Of a DNA stretch of 64,000 nt, positions 25,579 through 34,782 are shown in pieces. How positions within the stretch are numbered: position 1 is the first letter of the stretch; every line of letters starts with the position of its first letter. Source of the stretch: JBMTVN01 sp046047235 (lineage in GTDB: Bacteria > Verrucomicrobiota > Verrucomicrobiia > Limisphaerales > JAHDYP01); assembly GCA_046047235.1 (NCBI GenBank), contig JBJOII010000003.1:20359-84358 (forward strand). The letters run 5' to 3'. The notes under the pieces are model-generated. The model was not told the origin of the DNA and ran no database searches. It worked only from the letters and a program-made list of their open reading frames with translations. The translations under genes were made by a program, and so were the position numbers.

Positions 25579-26250
25579 TCACCAAAAGTGCCACGCACCC
25601 CGGTAAATCACCCAGACCCCCAACAAAAAATTCGTGATGGCATGCGCCGTCATCGCGTCACCCAACCGCCCCTTCCGCAAAACCAAACCCTGATAAATCA
25701 AACCGCACACGATCCCCGCCAGCCATTCATGATGCGCAAAGCCAAATACCAGCGACGTCACCACCAGCGCACGCAGATCGAAATGCTTCAACTCCACCCC
25801 CATAAACTCGCTCCTCACCATGTAACGGTAAAAGAAGGAGCGGTAGAAGACTTCCTCCATCGGCGGCACCACCAACGAAGACCCCAGCAGCCGCACGATC
25901 ACAAAAAACCAGGCCAGCCCGCTCCCGGCACCATACACCTCATGCGGATTCCACGAGGCCTCCTCCCCCTGCATCAGCCTCGGCGCGACATCGCCCAGCC
26001 CAACCCATAAGAGAAAAACCGCAACGCCCGCCACAACGGCCTCCCAACTGAACGCCCACCGCATCTCCCGCACCCGGGGCCACATCCACCAAACCAACGC
26101 TGCACCCGCACACGTGCGCAATACGTAAATCCAGAAAGCCGATCCCAACCCCAGCGGCCCCTGCAAGGCCAGCGGCAGGACAAACAAAACAAAGGGAATC
26201 ACCCTCACCTTGAGGGGGCTTTGTTCGAGTTTCTTAAAAATACCTGCCAT
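25579..26250 (-). CDS. CPBP-family intramembrane metalloprotease
   Basis: A 223-residue protein with about six TM helices. The CPBP (Rce1-like) motifs are present: EEVFYRS (Glu132-Glu133, Arg137), FGFAHHEW (His173-174) and TAHAITNFLLG. These residues bind the catalytic zinc in the family. It resembles the CAAX-protease-related group sometimes found with exosortase systems, but no exosortase or PEP-CTERM motif was seen here. ATG 26250 is chosen over GTG 26253. It is 3 bp from gspB, so part of the exeA-gspB operon. Confidence 0.82.
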   Translation of the reverse strand: MAGIFKKLEQSPLKVRVIPFVLFVLPLALQGPLGLGSAFWIYVLRTCAGAALVWWMWPRVREMRWAFSWEAVVAGVAVFLLWVGLGDVAPRLMQGEEASWNPHEVYGAGSGLAWFFVIVRLLGSSLVVPPMEEVFYRSFFYRYMVRSEFMGVELKHFDLRALVVTSLVFGFAHHEWLAGIVCGLIYQGLVLRKGRLGDAMTAHAITNFLLGVWVIYRGAWHFW

Positions 26251-26253
26251 CAC

Positions 26254-26934
26254 CTAAAGATCCGGAAGCCGCATCTCCTGCGTGCTGCCCTGCCAGCGCA
26301 ATAATACACTGCCACGCCTGATTTCCAATAACTCCACCCCCAACACCTTCTCCCCCGCCACCAGGGTCTTCCCGTTGATCATCGCCATCGGAGCTTCGCT
26401 GCGAAAGATGATGCTCTGTAACCGCAACTCAGGCAACGGCACACTCTCCTCAACAACACCAGACACCCCATCCCTGCCACCAGACCCCTCGCCCACAGCA
26501 GCCCGGGTAATCAAATTGGTGCTCACCCGAATCTCCGATGGCAGGGTCAGCTTCTCTGCCGCAACCGCCGGATGTGTGGTCACCCCCGCATCAGGCAGCC
26601 CGCCCGACAAGGGCTCAGGCACTACCAACGCAGCCGACGCCCCGGATTCCACAGCAGCAGGTCCCGGCACAACCGGAGCCGGCACGGAAGGCTGCACAGC
26701 AGCCGCCAGCTGAGGCTCAGCCTGCCCTTCTCCCGCACCCGCCCTGCCATCGCGCCAGAGATACCAGGCCGCCACCACAAAACACAACACCACCATCAAC
26801 CCCACCCACTTGATCGCTCCTCCACCACGACCCGCCGGCTCAGGTGTCACCGGACTCAGCGGCGAAGGCAACGATGGCCTCCGCCCCTGCCCGGCCTCCC
26901 CCGCCCGTTTCAGGGCATCATGGATTAAACTCAT
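26254..26934 (-). CDS. GspB-like protein (general secretion pathway B family)
   Basis: A 226-residue protein that starts MSLIHDALKRAGEAGQG, the characteristic GspB/ExeB opening. One TM segment (about 42-60: WVGLMVVLCFVVAAWYLW) is followed by a Pro/Ala-rich periplasmic linker and a C-terminal domain (LPELRLQSIIFRSEAPMAMINGKTLVAGEKVLG) typical of GspB-C. In type II secretion it works with ExeA to place the secretin through the peptidoglycan. Its ATG overlaps the exeA stop by 4 bp. No other secretion genes are nearby. Confidence 0.85.
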   Translation of the reverse strand: MSLIHDALKRAGEAGQGRRPSLPSPLSPVTPEPAGRGGGAIKWVGLMVVLCFVVAAWYLWRDGRAGAGEGQAEPQLAAAVQPSVPAPVVPGPAAVESGASAALVVPEPLSGGLPDAGVTTHPAVAAEKLTLPSEIRVSTNLITRAAVGEGSGGRDGVSGVVEESVPLPELRLQSIIFRSEAPMAMINGKTLVAGEKVLGVELLEIRRGSVLLRWQGSTQEMRLPDL

Positions 26935-27746
26935 ACCGCTATCCGCCCTTCCAATTCACGCACCGCACGCGACACGGTGGCATAACCAATCCGCTCCTGC
27001 CCAGCCACATACCCCGCAAGCAGACTCTTGTCGCAAAGCGCATTAATCAACCGCGGAATACCCCGGCTGTAAAACTGAATGCGCCACAACGCCGGCGTGG
27101 TAAACCGCGGACGCCCACTGCCCCCGGCCGTCGCCAACCGGTGCTGAATATAGGGCTCAAGCTCATCAAACCGCATCGGATCCAAATGAAAACGCACCGT
27201 GATCCGCTGCCGCAATTGCCTCAGCCGATGCTCGTTCAATCGCGCCCGCAACTCCGGCTGGCCCAGCAAAATGATCTGCAACAGCTTGCATTCGTCTGTC
27301 TCCAGATTCGAAAGCAGCCGGATCTGCTCCAGCTGCTCCACCGTCAAATCCTGCGCCTCATCAATCACCAGGACCGCCTCCCTCCCCTCCCCATGCTGGC
27401 GTAATAAAAACTCGTTCAGCAAATGCAGCGTCTCACGAATGGTCGCCCCAGTCTCCTTCAAGCCAAACTCAGCCGCCACCGCCGGCAGCAAATCGTTCTC
27501 CCCCAACCACGGATTCAAAATCAACGCAGTCGCAAATCCCGGCCCCAACTCGTGCAGCAATGCCCGACACAACGTCGTCTTGCCACACCCCACCTCCCCC
27601 GTCAGCTGCACAAACCCCTTCCGCTCGCGTAAACCATAAATCAAGTGGTTGAACGCTTCGCGATGACGCGGACTGAAGTAGAGAAACCGCGGATTCGGCG
27701 CCAAATCAAACGGCGATTCTCTCAGACCGTAAAACTCCAAATACAC
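26931..27746 (-). CDS. ExeA-like AAA ATPase
   Basis: A 271-residue AAA-type ATPase of the ExeA/GspA family. With the GTG start at 27746 the protein begins (M)YLEFYGLRESPFDLAPNPRFLY, the family N terminus, and GAGG lies just upstream; the frame is open further, but the added 64 residues show no family similarity. Walker A is GEVGCGKTT (50-58), Walker B VLVIDEAQDLT, and a sensor-like ILLGQPELRARL follows. Partnership with the overlapping GspB suggests secretin assembly. I see no C-terminal peptidoglycan-binding domain, which full ExeA proteins have. Confidence 0.85.
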   Translation of the reverse strand: MYLEFYGLRESPFDLAPNPRFLYFSPRHREAFNHLIYGLRERKGFVQLTGEVGCGKTTLCRALLHELGPGFATALILNPWLGENDLLPAVAAEFGLKETGATIRETLHLLNEFLLRQHGEGREAVLVIDEAQDLTVEQLEQIRLLSNLETDECKLLQIILLGQPELRARLNEHRLRQLRQRITVRFHLDPMRFDELEPYIQHRLATAGGSGRPRFTTPALWRIQFYSRGIPRLINALCDKSLLAGYVAGQERIGYATVSRAVRELEGRIAV

Positions 27747-27981
27747 CCCGACCTCATAACCAAGTTCACGAAAACAGGCAAACGGAAGTCGCGCCCACCC
27801 CCTCGCCATTTCGATCAACCCCCGGACCGGAATCGATGGGTCGATGCCCAGTGCTATTCTTGCCCCCCGCCCCGCATTCCAACTAGGCAATAAATGCCCT
27901 TTAGGGCGAATTGAGTTCCGTAACCTGCTCATTACCAACGCTATTTGAACTCGGCACTCACATTGCTACTTCACTTTCCAC

Positions 27982-28476
27982 ATGTTGCACCCCACCTCGA
28001 AATGCCTTGCGGGTTGCGGATCTGGAATCTCCAGTGGCCGCTGGGTAGCGTTCCTTCTGGTAACGCTGGCTTCCTCGCCCCTGGCCTGTCTGGGTGCCGA
28101 AGCCACCGCCACTCCGGAGCTGCCCTCGGTGGGACCCTCCGTGGTCCGTCTGCTGGGAGCCTTTGCATTGGTGATCGCCCTGCTGCTCGGCGGGCTCTGG
28201 CTCGCCCGAAACGGCTTTCGCTTCAATGCCCGCAACCAGAAACAACGGGAACTCAAAATCCTCGAAGTGCGCATGCTGGGACAGAAACAGTCCCTCATGG
28301 TGGTGGGCTACCAGGACCAACGCCTGCTCCTCGGTTCATCCCCCACCGGCGTCAATTTCATCACCCGGCTGCCGGACCTCACCCCGGAGGAACAACAGGC
28401 GCTGGAAACGGCCGAGGCCCCCCCCGCCCCGTCCTTCAGCCAGGCCCTCCAACACGCCCTGGGCCAACGCGCATGA
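27982..28476 (+). CDS. fliO: Flagellar biosynthesis protein FliO
   Basis: A 164-residue membrane protein at the head of the flagellar export operon. One clear TM helix (SVVRLLGAFALVIALLLGGLWLA, about 53-75) is followed by the FliO cytoplasmic domain (LKILEVRMLGQKQSLMVVGYQDQRLLLGSSPTGVNFITRLPD). The N-terminal hydrophobic stretch (about 20-38) may be a signal or a second TM. FliO helps assemble the FliP export-gate ring. The call rests on domain pattern plus position before fliP, with which it overlaps by 4 bp. Confidence 0.85.
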   Translation: MLHPTSKCLAGCGSGISSGRWVAFLLVTLASSPLACLGAEATATPELPSVGPSVVRLLGAFALVIALLLGGLWLARNGFRFNARNQKQRELKILEVRMLGQKQSLMVVGYQDQRLLLGSSPTGVNFITRLPDLTPEEQQALETAEAPPAPSFSQALQHALGQRA

Positions 28477-29330
28477 ACCGCTTCTCTCGCCAACTCACCA
28501 GCAGGCTCACCGCCTGGCTCGCGACACTGCTCCTGTTGCTGCTCACCTCAAGCAGCTTCGCCCAGCAGGCGAATCTGCCCGTGGCACCCCAACCCCCCTC
28601 CGCCCCGGCAACACTCATCCCCCCCCTCATCATCCCCCAGGCACCCCCCACCAACGCACCCCTCACTCTCAATATCGGGGTCGAAGGCCTCAAACAACCC
28701 GAACGCATCGATTCAGCCATCCAGATCCTCCTCATCATCACTCTGCTCAGCCTCGCCCCCTCCATCATCCTGCTCACAACCTGCTTCACCCGCATCGTCA
28801 TCGTCCTCTCGTTCGTCCGCCACGCACTCTCCCTCCAAGGCTCACCCGCCAACCAGATCATCGTCGGCCTGTCGCTCTTCCTCACCATGTTCATCATGGT
28901 CCCCGTCTGGGAACGCATTAACACCGAGGCCGTCCAACCTTATCGGGAACAGACGATCACCGGTCAGGACGCACTCAACCGCGCAGCCGCCCCACTACGC
29001 GAATTCATGCTGCGTCAAAGCCGGCCCAAGGATGTGGAACTGTTCGTCAGCCTCGCCCGACTCCAACCCACCGAACCCCAGGACCTCCCGCTCAAGGTCG
29101 TCATCCCAGGCTTCATCGTCAGTGAACTGCGCACAGCCTTCCAGATGGGATTCCTGCTGTTCGTGCCGTTCATCCTCGTCGACCTCGTGGTGGCCACAGT
29201 CCTCATGAGCATGGGTATGTTCATGATGCCACCCGTCACGCTGTCACTCCCCCTGAAACTGCTGCTCTTCGTCCTCGCAGACGGATGGAACCTGGTCGTC
29301 CGCTCAGTCGTCCTAAGCTTTGGAGGCTAA
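28473..29330 (+). CDS. fliP: Flagellar export gate protein FliP
   Basis: A 285-residue core gate component of the flagellar type III export apparatus. A signal peptide (about 12-30) is followed by a Pro-rich segment and four TM helices. Family blocks are QILLIITLLSLAPSIILLTTCFTRIVIVLSFVR, PANQIIVGLSLFLTMFIM, VVIPGFIVSELRTAFQMGFL and VLMSMGMFMMPPVTLSLPLKLLLFVLADGW. The start at ATG 28473 overlaps the fliO stop; the longer open frame upstream reads fliO out of frame. Confidence 0.95.
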   Translation: MNRFSRQLTSRLTAWLATLLLLLLTSSSFAQQANLPVAPQPPSAPATLIPPLIIPQAPPTNAPLTLNIGVEGLKQPERIDSAIQILLIITLLSLAPSIILLTTCFTRIVIVLSFVRHALSLQGSPANQIIVGLSLFLTMFIMVPVWERINTEAVQPYREQTITGQDALNRAAAPLREFMLRQSRPKDVELFVSLARLQPTEPQDLPLKVVIPGFIVSELRTAFQMGFLLFVPFILVDLVVATVLMSMGMFMMPPVTLSLPLKLLLFVLADGWNLVVRSVVLSFGG

Positions 29331-29336
29331 ACCCAC

Positions 29337-29606
29337 ATGACTCCCGAACTGGCAATCGAACTGGTCAAATCCCTCATGTTTCAGGCCGTCACGCTCGCCC
29401 TCCCCATCCTCATCACCGCCATGGTCGTCGGCCTCAGCATCAGCATCTTTCAGTCAGTCACGTCCATCCAGGAACAAACGCTGGCCTTCGTGCCCAAAGC
29501 CCTCGGGGTCACCGCCATCATCGTCATTCTACTGCCCTGGCTGCTTCGCACCTCACTGGACTTCACCACCACGATCATTCAACGGCTGCCGGATATGGCC
29601 CGCTAA
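29337..29606 (+). CDS. fliQ: Flagellar export gate protein FliQ
   Basis: An 89-residue protein with two TM helices (about 14-38 and 50-74), full family length. Signature: ALPILITAMVVGLSISIFQSVTSIQEQTLAFVPK. It joins FliP and FliR in the export gate. It starts 6 bp after fliP. Confidence 0.95.
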   Translation: MTPELAIELVKSLMFQAVTLALPILITAMVVGLSISIFQSVTSIQEQTLAFVPKALGVTAIIVILLPWLLRTSLDFTTTIIQRLPDMAR

Positions 29607-29642
29607 AGGACCCCCGCAACAGCCCGCAAGGAACGAAACCCC

Positions 29643-30413
29643 ATGGAGCTGATTCCAGAAGAGTGGATCACCGCATGGCTCCTGGTATTCCTGCGCACCA
29701 GCGGCATGCTGACCGTCTTCCCGCTCTTCTCCTCCCCCGTGGTCCCTCCCCGCCTGCGCGTCGCCATCGGCTTCTTCACCGCCTCGCTGCTCGCCCCGCT
29801 CATCCCCAGCCTCCCCATCCCCGAAAGCCTCTTCCACATCATCGGCCTGATGGCGCTGGAAGTGGGAGTCGGCCTCCTGCTCGGCTTCATCTGCCGCCTG
29901 GTGTTCTTCGGCCTCGAAGTCGCCGGCGGATTAATGGGCATGGAAATGGGCCTGCAAATGGCCTTCGGCGTCAACCCGGCCACCGGTAGCCAGTCCTCCG
30001 CCCCGGGCGCCGTCCTCTACTACATGGCCATCGTCCTGTGGCTCGGCCTCGATCTACACCACTGGCTGCTCGCCGCCTTCCAACGCAGCTACCTCATCCT
30101 CCCCATCGGCGCCGCACACCTCAACCAGTTCGTGCTCGCCCATGTGCTCGCCCGCACCGGCGAACTCTTCGTCATCGCCCTCCACATCACCGCCCCCATC
30201 CTCGCCGTCTCGTTCATCATCTCCCTCGTGTTCGCCATGCTCGGACGCACAGTCCCCCAGATGAACGTGTTCTCGGAAAGCTTCGCCCTCCGGATCCTCG
30301 CCGGTCTCAGTGTGTTCGGCTTCACCTGCCAGCTCATGAGCCAGCACATCATCAACTACCTCTCACGCCTGCCAGAGGATATGCTCCTCGTCGCCCGGGC
30401 CATGACCTTCTAA
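29643..30413 (+). CDS. fliR: Flagellar export gate protein FliR
   Basis: A 256-residue protein with six or more TM segments, completing the FliPQR gate. Family features: LVFLRTSGMLTVFPLFSSPVVPPRLRV near the N terminus, EVAGGLMGMEMGLQMAFGVNPATGSQ in the middle and GRTVPQMNVFSESFALRI toward the C terminus. FliR and FlhB are separate genes here, with a 4-bp gap between them. Confidence 0.95.
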   Translation: MELIPEEWITAWLLVFLRTSGMLTVFPLFSSPVVPPRLRVAIGFFTASLLAPLIPSLPIPESLFHIIGLMALEVGVGLLLGFICRLVFFGLEVAGGLMGMEMGLQMAFGVNPATGSQSSAPGAVLYYMAIVLWLGLDLHHWLLAAFQRSYLILPIGAAHLNQFVLAHVLARTGELFVIALHITAPILAVSFIISLVFAMLGRTVPQMNVFSESFALRILAGLSVFGFTCQLMSQHIINYLSRLPEDMLLVARAMTF

Positions 30414-30417
30414 TGCC

Positions 30418-31506
30418 ATGAGCCAGCACGACCAAGGGGACAAGACCGAGCAACCGACACAGCGCAAGCTGGACGATGCAGTCAAAAAGGGCCAGATCGC
30501 ACGCAGCACCGAGATCCAAACGGTCTTCGTCCTCGGCGGCGGCTTCATGGCCCTGCTCATGAGCGGCCAGGAAACCTGGCGACTCTTCCATGGCGCATTC
30601 ACCGGAGTCCTCGGCCACCTCCATGAACTCCCGATCTCCACCCAGGGCAGCCGCGAACAGCTCGCCAACGCCATCATCACGCTCTCCCGCTGCCTCGGCC
30701 CCGTCATCATCGCCACCCTCGTCGGCGCCCTCCTCGCCGGTAGTATCCAAACCCGCTTCCGCACTACCTCCGAAAACCTCGCCCTCAACTGGAACCGCAT
30801 CAACCCCGCAGAAGGCTTCAAACGCCTCTTCTCCACCAAAGGCCTCATCACCTCCGGAGTCGCCCTCCTCAAACTCTCAGTCATCATCGCCCTCACCTAC
30901 GGCGTCGTGAAGGAAACGCTCTTCGACCCCATCTTCTACTCCGCCGTCGGACTGGAAAGAATTGCCGCCTTCATGGCAAGCGCTGCCTTCCGTATCGTCA
31001 TCCGCGTCCTCCTCGCCCTCTGCCTGATCGCCGTCCTCGATTACGCCTACCAACACTACAAAACCAATAAAGACCTCATGATGACTAAACAAGAGGTCAA
31101 GGATGAACATAAGAACCAGGAAGGTGACCCCCTGCTCAAAGCCCAGCAGAAGGCACGTCGCCGCCAGGCTTCATTCCGCAAAATGATGTCAGATGTCCCT
31201 CAGGCCGATGTAGTTATAACAAATCCAACCCGCCTCGCCATCGCGATCCGCTACGACCGCCGCACCATGCGCGCCCCCCAAATCATCGCCAAAGGCTCCC
31301 GCCTGAACGCCAAGAAAATCCGCGAAATCGCCAAACAACACGGCATCCCCATCGTGGAAAACAAACCCCTGGCCCGACTCATGTTCAAATACGGAAAAGT
31401 GGGTGGCGAGGTTCCTGCTCAGCTCTATGCCGCCGTGGCGGAAGTACTCGCCTGGGTCTATCGCGTGAATGCCTATCGCTATCATAAGGAAGGAGCCCTG
31501 ACGTAA
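30418..31506 (+). CDS. flhB: Flagellar export switch protein FlhB with an NPTR cleavage motif
   Basis: A 362-residue protein: cytosolic start (DKTEQPTQRKLDDAVKKGQIARS), four TM helices, and the cytoplasmic switch domain. The self-cleavage motif, NPTH in most FlhB and type III homologues, reads NPTR here (Asn269-Pro270-Thr271-Arg272, within QADVVITNPTRLAIAIRYD). Asn and Pro, which make the cleavage chemistry, are kept, while the His is replaced. Other FlhB blocks are intact (MMTKQEVKDEHKNQEGDP). The protein switches export from rod/hook to filament substrates; altered cleavage could change that timing. Confidence 0.93.
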   Translation: MSQHDQGDKTEQPTQRKLDDAVKKGQIARSTEIQTVFVLGGGFMALLMSGQETWRLFHGAFTGVLGHLHELPISTQGSREQLANAIITLSRCLGPVIIATLVGALLAGSIQTRFRTTSENLALNWNRINPAEGFKRLFSTKGLITSGVALLKLSVIIALTYGVVKETLFDPIFYSAVGLERIAAFMASAAFRIVIRVLLALCLIAVLDYAYQHYKTNKDLMMTKQEVKDEHKNQEGDPLLKAQQKARRRQASFRKMMSDVPQADVVITNPTRLAIAIRYDRRTMRAPQIIAKGSRLNAKKIREIAKQHGIPIVENKPLARLMFKYGKVGGEVPAQLYAAVAEVLAWVYRVNAYRYHKEGALT

Positions 31507-31507
31507 T

Positions 31508-33616
31508 ATGCCTCCCTCCCGCTCCAGTCTCGGTCGCCTGCTGAAAAACGGCGACCTGCTGCTCACGCTCGGTATCTTTGGCACAGTCCTGCTGATGATC
31601 CTGCCGGTGCCACCCATGTTCCTGGACGGCTTCCTCGCCACCAGCATCGCCCTCTCCCTGCTCATCCTGCTCGTCATCCTCTACGTCAAAGACCCGGCCG
31701 ACTTCACCGGCTTCCCCACTCTGCTGCTCTTCGTCACGCTGTTCCGACTCTCCCTCAATATCGCCTCCACCCGACTCATCCTGCTGGATGGCTTCGCCGG
31801 CAATATCATCGAGGCCTTCGGCAATTTCGTCGTCCGCGGCAATACCATCGTCGGCATCGTCGTCTTCGCCATCCTCGTCATCATCAATTTCATCGTCATC
31901 ACCAAGGGTGCAGGCCGCATCGCAGAAGTCGCAGCCCGCTTCACGCTGGATGCCATGCCCGGCAAACAAATGGCCATCGATGCCGAACTCAACGCCGGTA
32001 TCATCGATGAAAAACAGGCGCGGGATCGCCGCCGCAAGGTGGAACAGGAAGCCGACTTCTACGGGGCAATGGACGGCGCCAGCAAGTTCGTCCGCGGCGA
32101 CGCCGTCGCTGCCATCCTCATTACTCTCATCAATATCCTCGGCGGTTTCGGCATCGGCATCCTCCAGCGCGGCATGTCCGTGACGGAATCCCTGCAGCGC
32201 TTCACCCTGCTCTCCATCGGTGACGGCCTGGTCTCACAAATCCCCGCCCTGATCACCTCGGTGGCCGCGGGTATCCTGGTCACCCGCGCAGCCGCCAAGG
32301 ATGACCTCGGCAAGGAACTCGGCAAACAGCTGCTGCTCTACCCACGCGCCATGGTGATCCTCACGATCATGATGCTCGTCTTCGCTTTCGTGCCCGGTCT
32401 CCCCAGCATGCCGTTCCTCGTGCTCGCCGGCCTCAGCTTCTTCGTCGCCCGCTCCCTCCGCCTGCACCGCGATGCAGCCCCCGAAGAAGAACCATCCTCC
32501 ACCACCCAAGCCGGCAAATCAGTCAGCGCCAAAGCCGCCGCCGCCGAAGCCAAGGAAAAGAACGGCCAGTCGGAAAAACTCGAAAACCTCCTCGGCCTCG
32601 ATGCCATGCAGATCGAACTCGGCTACGGCCTGCTCGGCCTCGCCGATACCCGCAAAGGCGGGGACCTGCTCGAACGCATCACCGGTGTCCGCCGCACTTT
32701 CGCCCAGGAAATGGGAGTCATCGTCCCCCCCATCCGACTGCGCGATAACCTCCAGCTCGGCACCACCCACTACCGCTTCATCATCAAGGGCAACGCCGTG
32801 GCCGAAGGCGAACTCATGCCCAACCACTGGCTGGCCATGAACGCCACCAACAGCCGCGTCACTCTCAAGGGCACCCCCACCACGGAACCCGTCTTCCAGC
32901 TCCCCGCCACCTGGATCACGGAAACAGAACGCAAAAATGCCGAAATCCACGGCTACACAGTCGTCGATGCCGCTTCGGTCATGGTCACGCACCTCTCAGA
33001 AACGGTCCGACGTCACTGCCACGAAATCCTCAGCCGCCAGGACGTCCAGGTGCTCCTCGATAATCTCAAGGAAACCCACTCCACCGTGGTCACTGAACTC
33101 ATCCCCGGCCAACTCACGGTCGGCCACGTCCAACGCATCCTCCAAAACCTCCTCGCCGAAGGTATCTCCATCCGCAACCTCGCCGGTATCCTCGAAAAAG
33201 TCGGCGACCACGCCTCCATCACCAAAAACCCCGACGAACTCTCCGAACACGCCCGCAAAGCCCTCGGCGCACAATTGGTCAAACCCTTCCAAGGTGATGA
33301 CGGTATCGTAAAAGCCATCACGCTCGAACCCACCCTCGAACAACAGCTCGCCCAAGGCATCCGCCAAACGCAATCCGAACTCTCCCTGGTCATGGAACCC
33401 GGCCTCGCCCGTCACCTCATGGAAAACCTCTCCAAACGCGTGCAGGAACTCCTCTCCGGCGGCCACCCACCCCTCGTGCTCTGCGCCCCGCAACTCCGCC
33501 TCGCGTTCCGCCGCTTCTTCGAATCCACCTTCGCCGACCTCAATGTGCTGGCCTACAACGAAATCCCCGCACGCGTGCAGATCCAGTCCAGCGCCACTAT
33601 CCCCGCAACCCGATAA
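31508..33616 (+). CDS. flhA: Flagellar export protein FlhA
   Basis: A 702-residue protein of normal length: eight TM helices in the N-terminal half and a large cytoplasmic domain that docks chaperone-substrate complexes. The FHIPEP signature region is clear (RLSLNIASTRLIL, VITKGAGRIAEVAARFTLDAMPGKQMAIDAEL). The linker at about 320-350 is rich in Ala, Glu and Lys. Cytoplasmic blocks include IELGYGLLGLAD, VLQNLL-type VQRILQNLLAEGISIRNL and LVLCAPQLRLAFRRF. It is 1 bp after flhB and 12 bp before flhF. Confidence 0.97.
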   Translation: MPPSRSSLGRLLKNGDLLLTLGIFGTVLLMILPVPPMFLDGFLATSIALSLLILLVILYVKDPADFTGFPTLLLFVTLFRLSLNIASTRLILLDGFAGNIIEAFGNFVVRGNTIVGIVVFAILVIINFIVITKGAGRIAEVAARFTLDAMPGKQMAIDAELNAGIIDEKQARDRRRKVEQEADFYGAMDGASKFVRGDAVAAILITLINILGGFGIGILQRGMSVTESLQRFTLLSIGDGLVSQIPALITSVAAGILVTRAAAKDDLGKELGKQLLLYPRAMVILTIMMLVFAFVPGLPSMPFLVLAGLSFFVARSLRLHRDAAPEEEPSSTTQAGKSVSAKAAAAEAKEKNGQSEKLENLLGLDAMQIELGYGLLGLADTRKGGDLLERITGVRRTFAQEMGVIVPPIRLRDNLQLGTTHYRFIIKGNAVAEGELMPNHWLAMNATNSRVTLKGTPTTEPVFQLPATWITETERKNAEIHGYTVVDAASVMVTHLSETVRRHCHEILSRQDVQVLLDNLKETHSTVVTELIPGQLTVGHVQRILQNLLAEGISIRNLAGILEKVGDHASITKNPDELSEHARKALGAQLVKPFQGDDGIVKAITLEPTLEQQLAQGIRQTQSELSLVMEPGLARHLMENLSKRVQELLSGGHPPLVLCAPQLRLAFRRFFESTFADLNVLAYNEIPARVQIQSSATIPATR

Positions 33617-33628
33617 TCCACCCACACC

Positions 33629-34708
33629 ATGCAACTCATCCCCTTCATCGCCTCCTCCGCCGCCGAAGCCGTCACCCAAATCCGCGGAACGCTGGGCCCC
33701 GACGCCGTCGTCGTCCACGTGCGCCCCCTCCAGCCGGAAGGTATCTCCCGCCTCTGGCGCAAAGCCCGCTTCGAAGTCCTCGCGTATCGACCCGAAACCA
33801 CCGGCACCCAGCTGGACCTGCGGTCCGATAGCCCCGCCCAGCCTGATAAATCCGCCGCCCGCCAACTCCTAACCCACAACGATAAACCTGAACCCGCTTC
33901 GCTCGAAAGCCTCGGAATCGGCTGCGAAGCCGGACCCGATAACCAGGAATCCGGCTGGCAACTCAGCCGTATCCTCGAAAGCTCCGGCTTCCTCGCCGTC
34001 AATGCCCAACGCGTCGCCGACCAAGTCCAGCGCGGACAAAAAGACAAACCCGCCCCAGGCATCCCGGAACAACTCGACCTCGCCAAAACCAAACTCTCCG
34101 AAATGTGGCGCCGCCCCATGGCCCCACTCGAAGATACGGTCCGCCCCCACGTGCTCATCGGCCCCCCAGGCGCCGGTAAAACAACCTGCCTCTGTAAATG
34201 GCTCACCCAAACGGTCCTGGTCCAAGGCAAAGCCGCCCGCGTCTGGCGACTCGACGGCAATACCGCCAATACCGCCGAAAACCTCGAAATCTACTGCCAA
34301 GCCCTCGGCGTCCCCGTCGAACGCTCCTGGCGCATCCTCGATAACCCCCAGGATGAAGTTCACTTTATCGATATCCCAGGCGTCGATTGGCGCAATGCCC
34401 AAGCAGTCCAGGAACTCTCCCGCCAAGTCCGTAGCTACCTCTCCCCCCAAGTCCATGTCGTCCTCAACGGAGCCTACGATACCCAACTCCTCCTCTCCCA
34501 AGTGCGCGCCTTCGGTACGCTCCCAGTCGAAGACCTCATCCTCACCCACCTCGACGAGGAAACCCGCTGGGGCAAATTCTGGAACCTTTCGCTCGGCACA
34601 AATTTCCCCGTCAGATTCCTGAGTGCCGGGCAAAACATACCCGGAGACTTCCTCCCAGCCACCCCCGAACAGCTCTTTAGCCGCCAGTTCAAATCCGCAA
34701 GTCGTTGA
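33629..34708 (+). CDS. flhF: FlhF-like SRP-family GTPase with degenerate G motifs
   Basis: A 359-residue protein in the position of flhF. The P loop is present (GPPGAGKTTCLCKWL, about 178-192). Other motifs are altered compared with usual FlhF: DTYRIGA reads LDGNTANTAEN, DTAGRS reads DIPGVDWRN, and TKLDE reads THLDEETRWG. The N-terminal region is divergent, as is common for FlhF. FlhF places flagella at the cell pole; whether this copy hydrolyses GTP is doubtful. FlhG, its usual activator and neighbour, is not next in the operon. Confidence 0.8.
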   Translation: MQLIPFIASSAAEAVTQIRGTLGPDAVVVHVRPLQPEGISRLWRKARFEVLAYRPETTGTQLDLRSDSPAQPDKSAARQLLTHNDKPEPASLESLGIGCEAGPDNQESGWQLSRILESSGFLAVNAQRVADQVQRGQKDKPAPGIPEQLDLAKTKLSEMWRRPMAPLEDTVRPHVLIGPPGAGKTTCLCKWLTQTVLVQGKAARVWRLDGNTANTAENLEIYCQALGVPVERSWRILDNPQDEVHFIDIPGVDWRNAQAVQELSRQVRSYLSPQVHVVLNGAYDTQLLLSQVRAFGTLPVEDLILTHLDEETRWGKFWNLSLGTNFPVRFLSAGQNIPGDFLPATPEQLFSRQFKSASR

Positions 34709-34782
34709 TAATCAAGCCGTCAACAAACCAACAACCCAACTGGCAAGCGGTCTGCTAATTCCTCCACGAAGACTACGTAACC

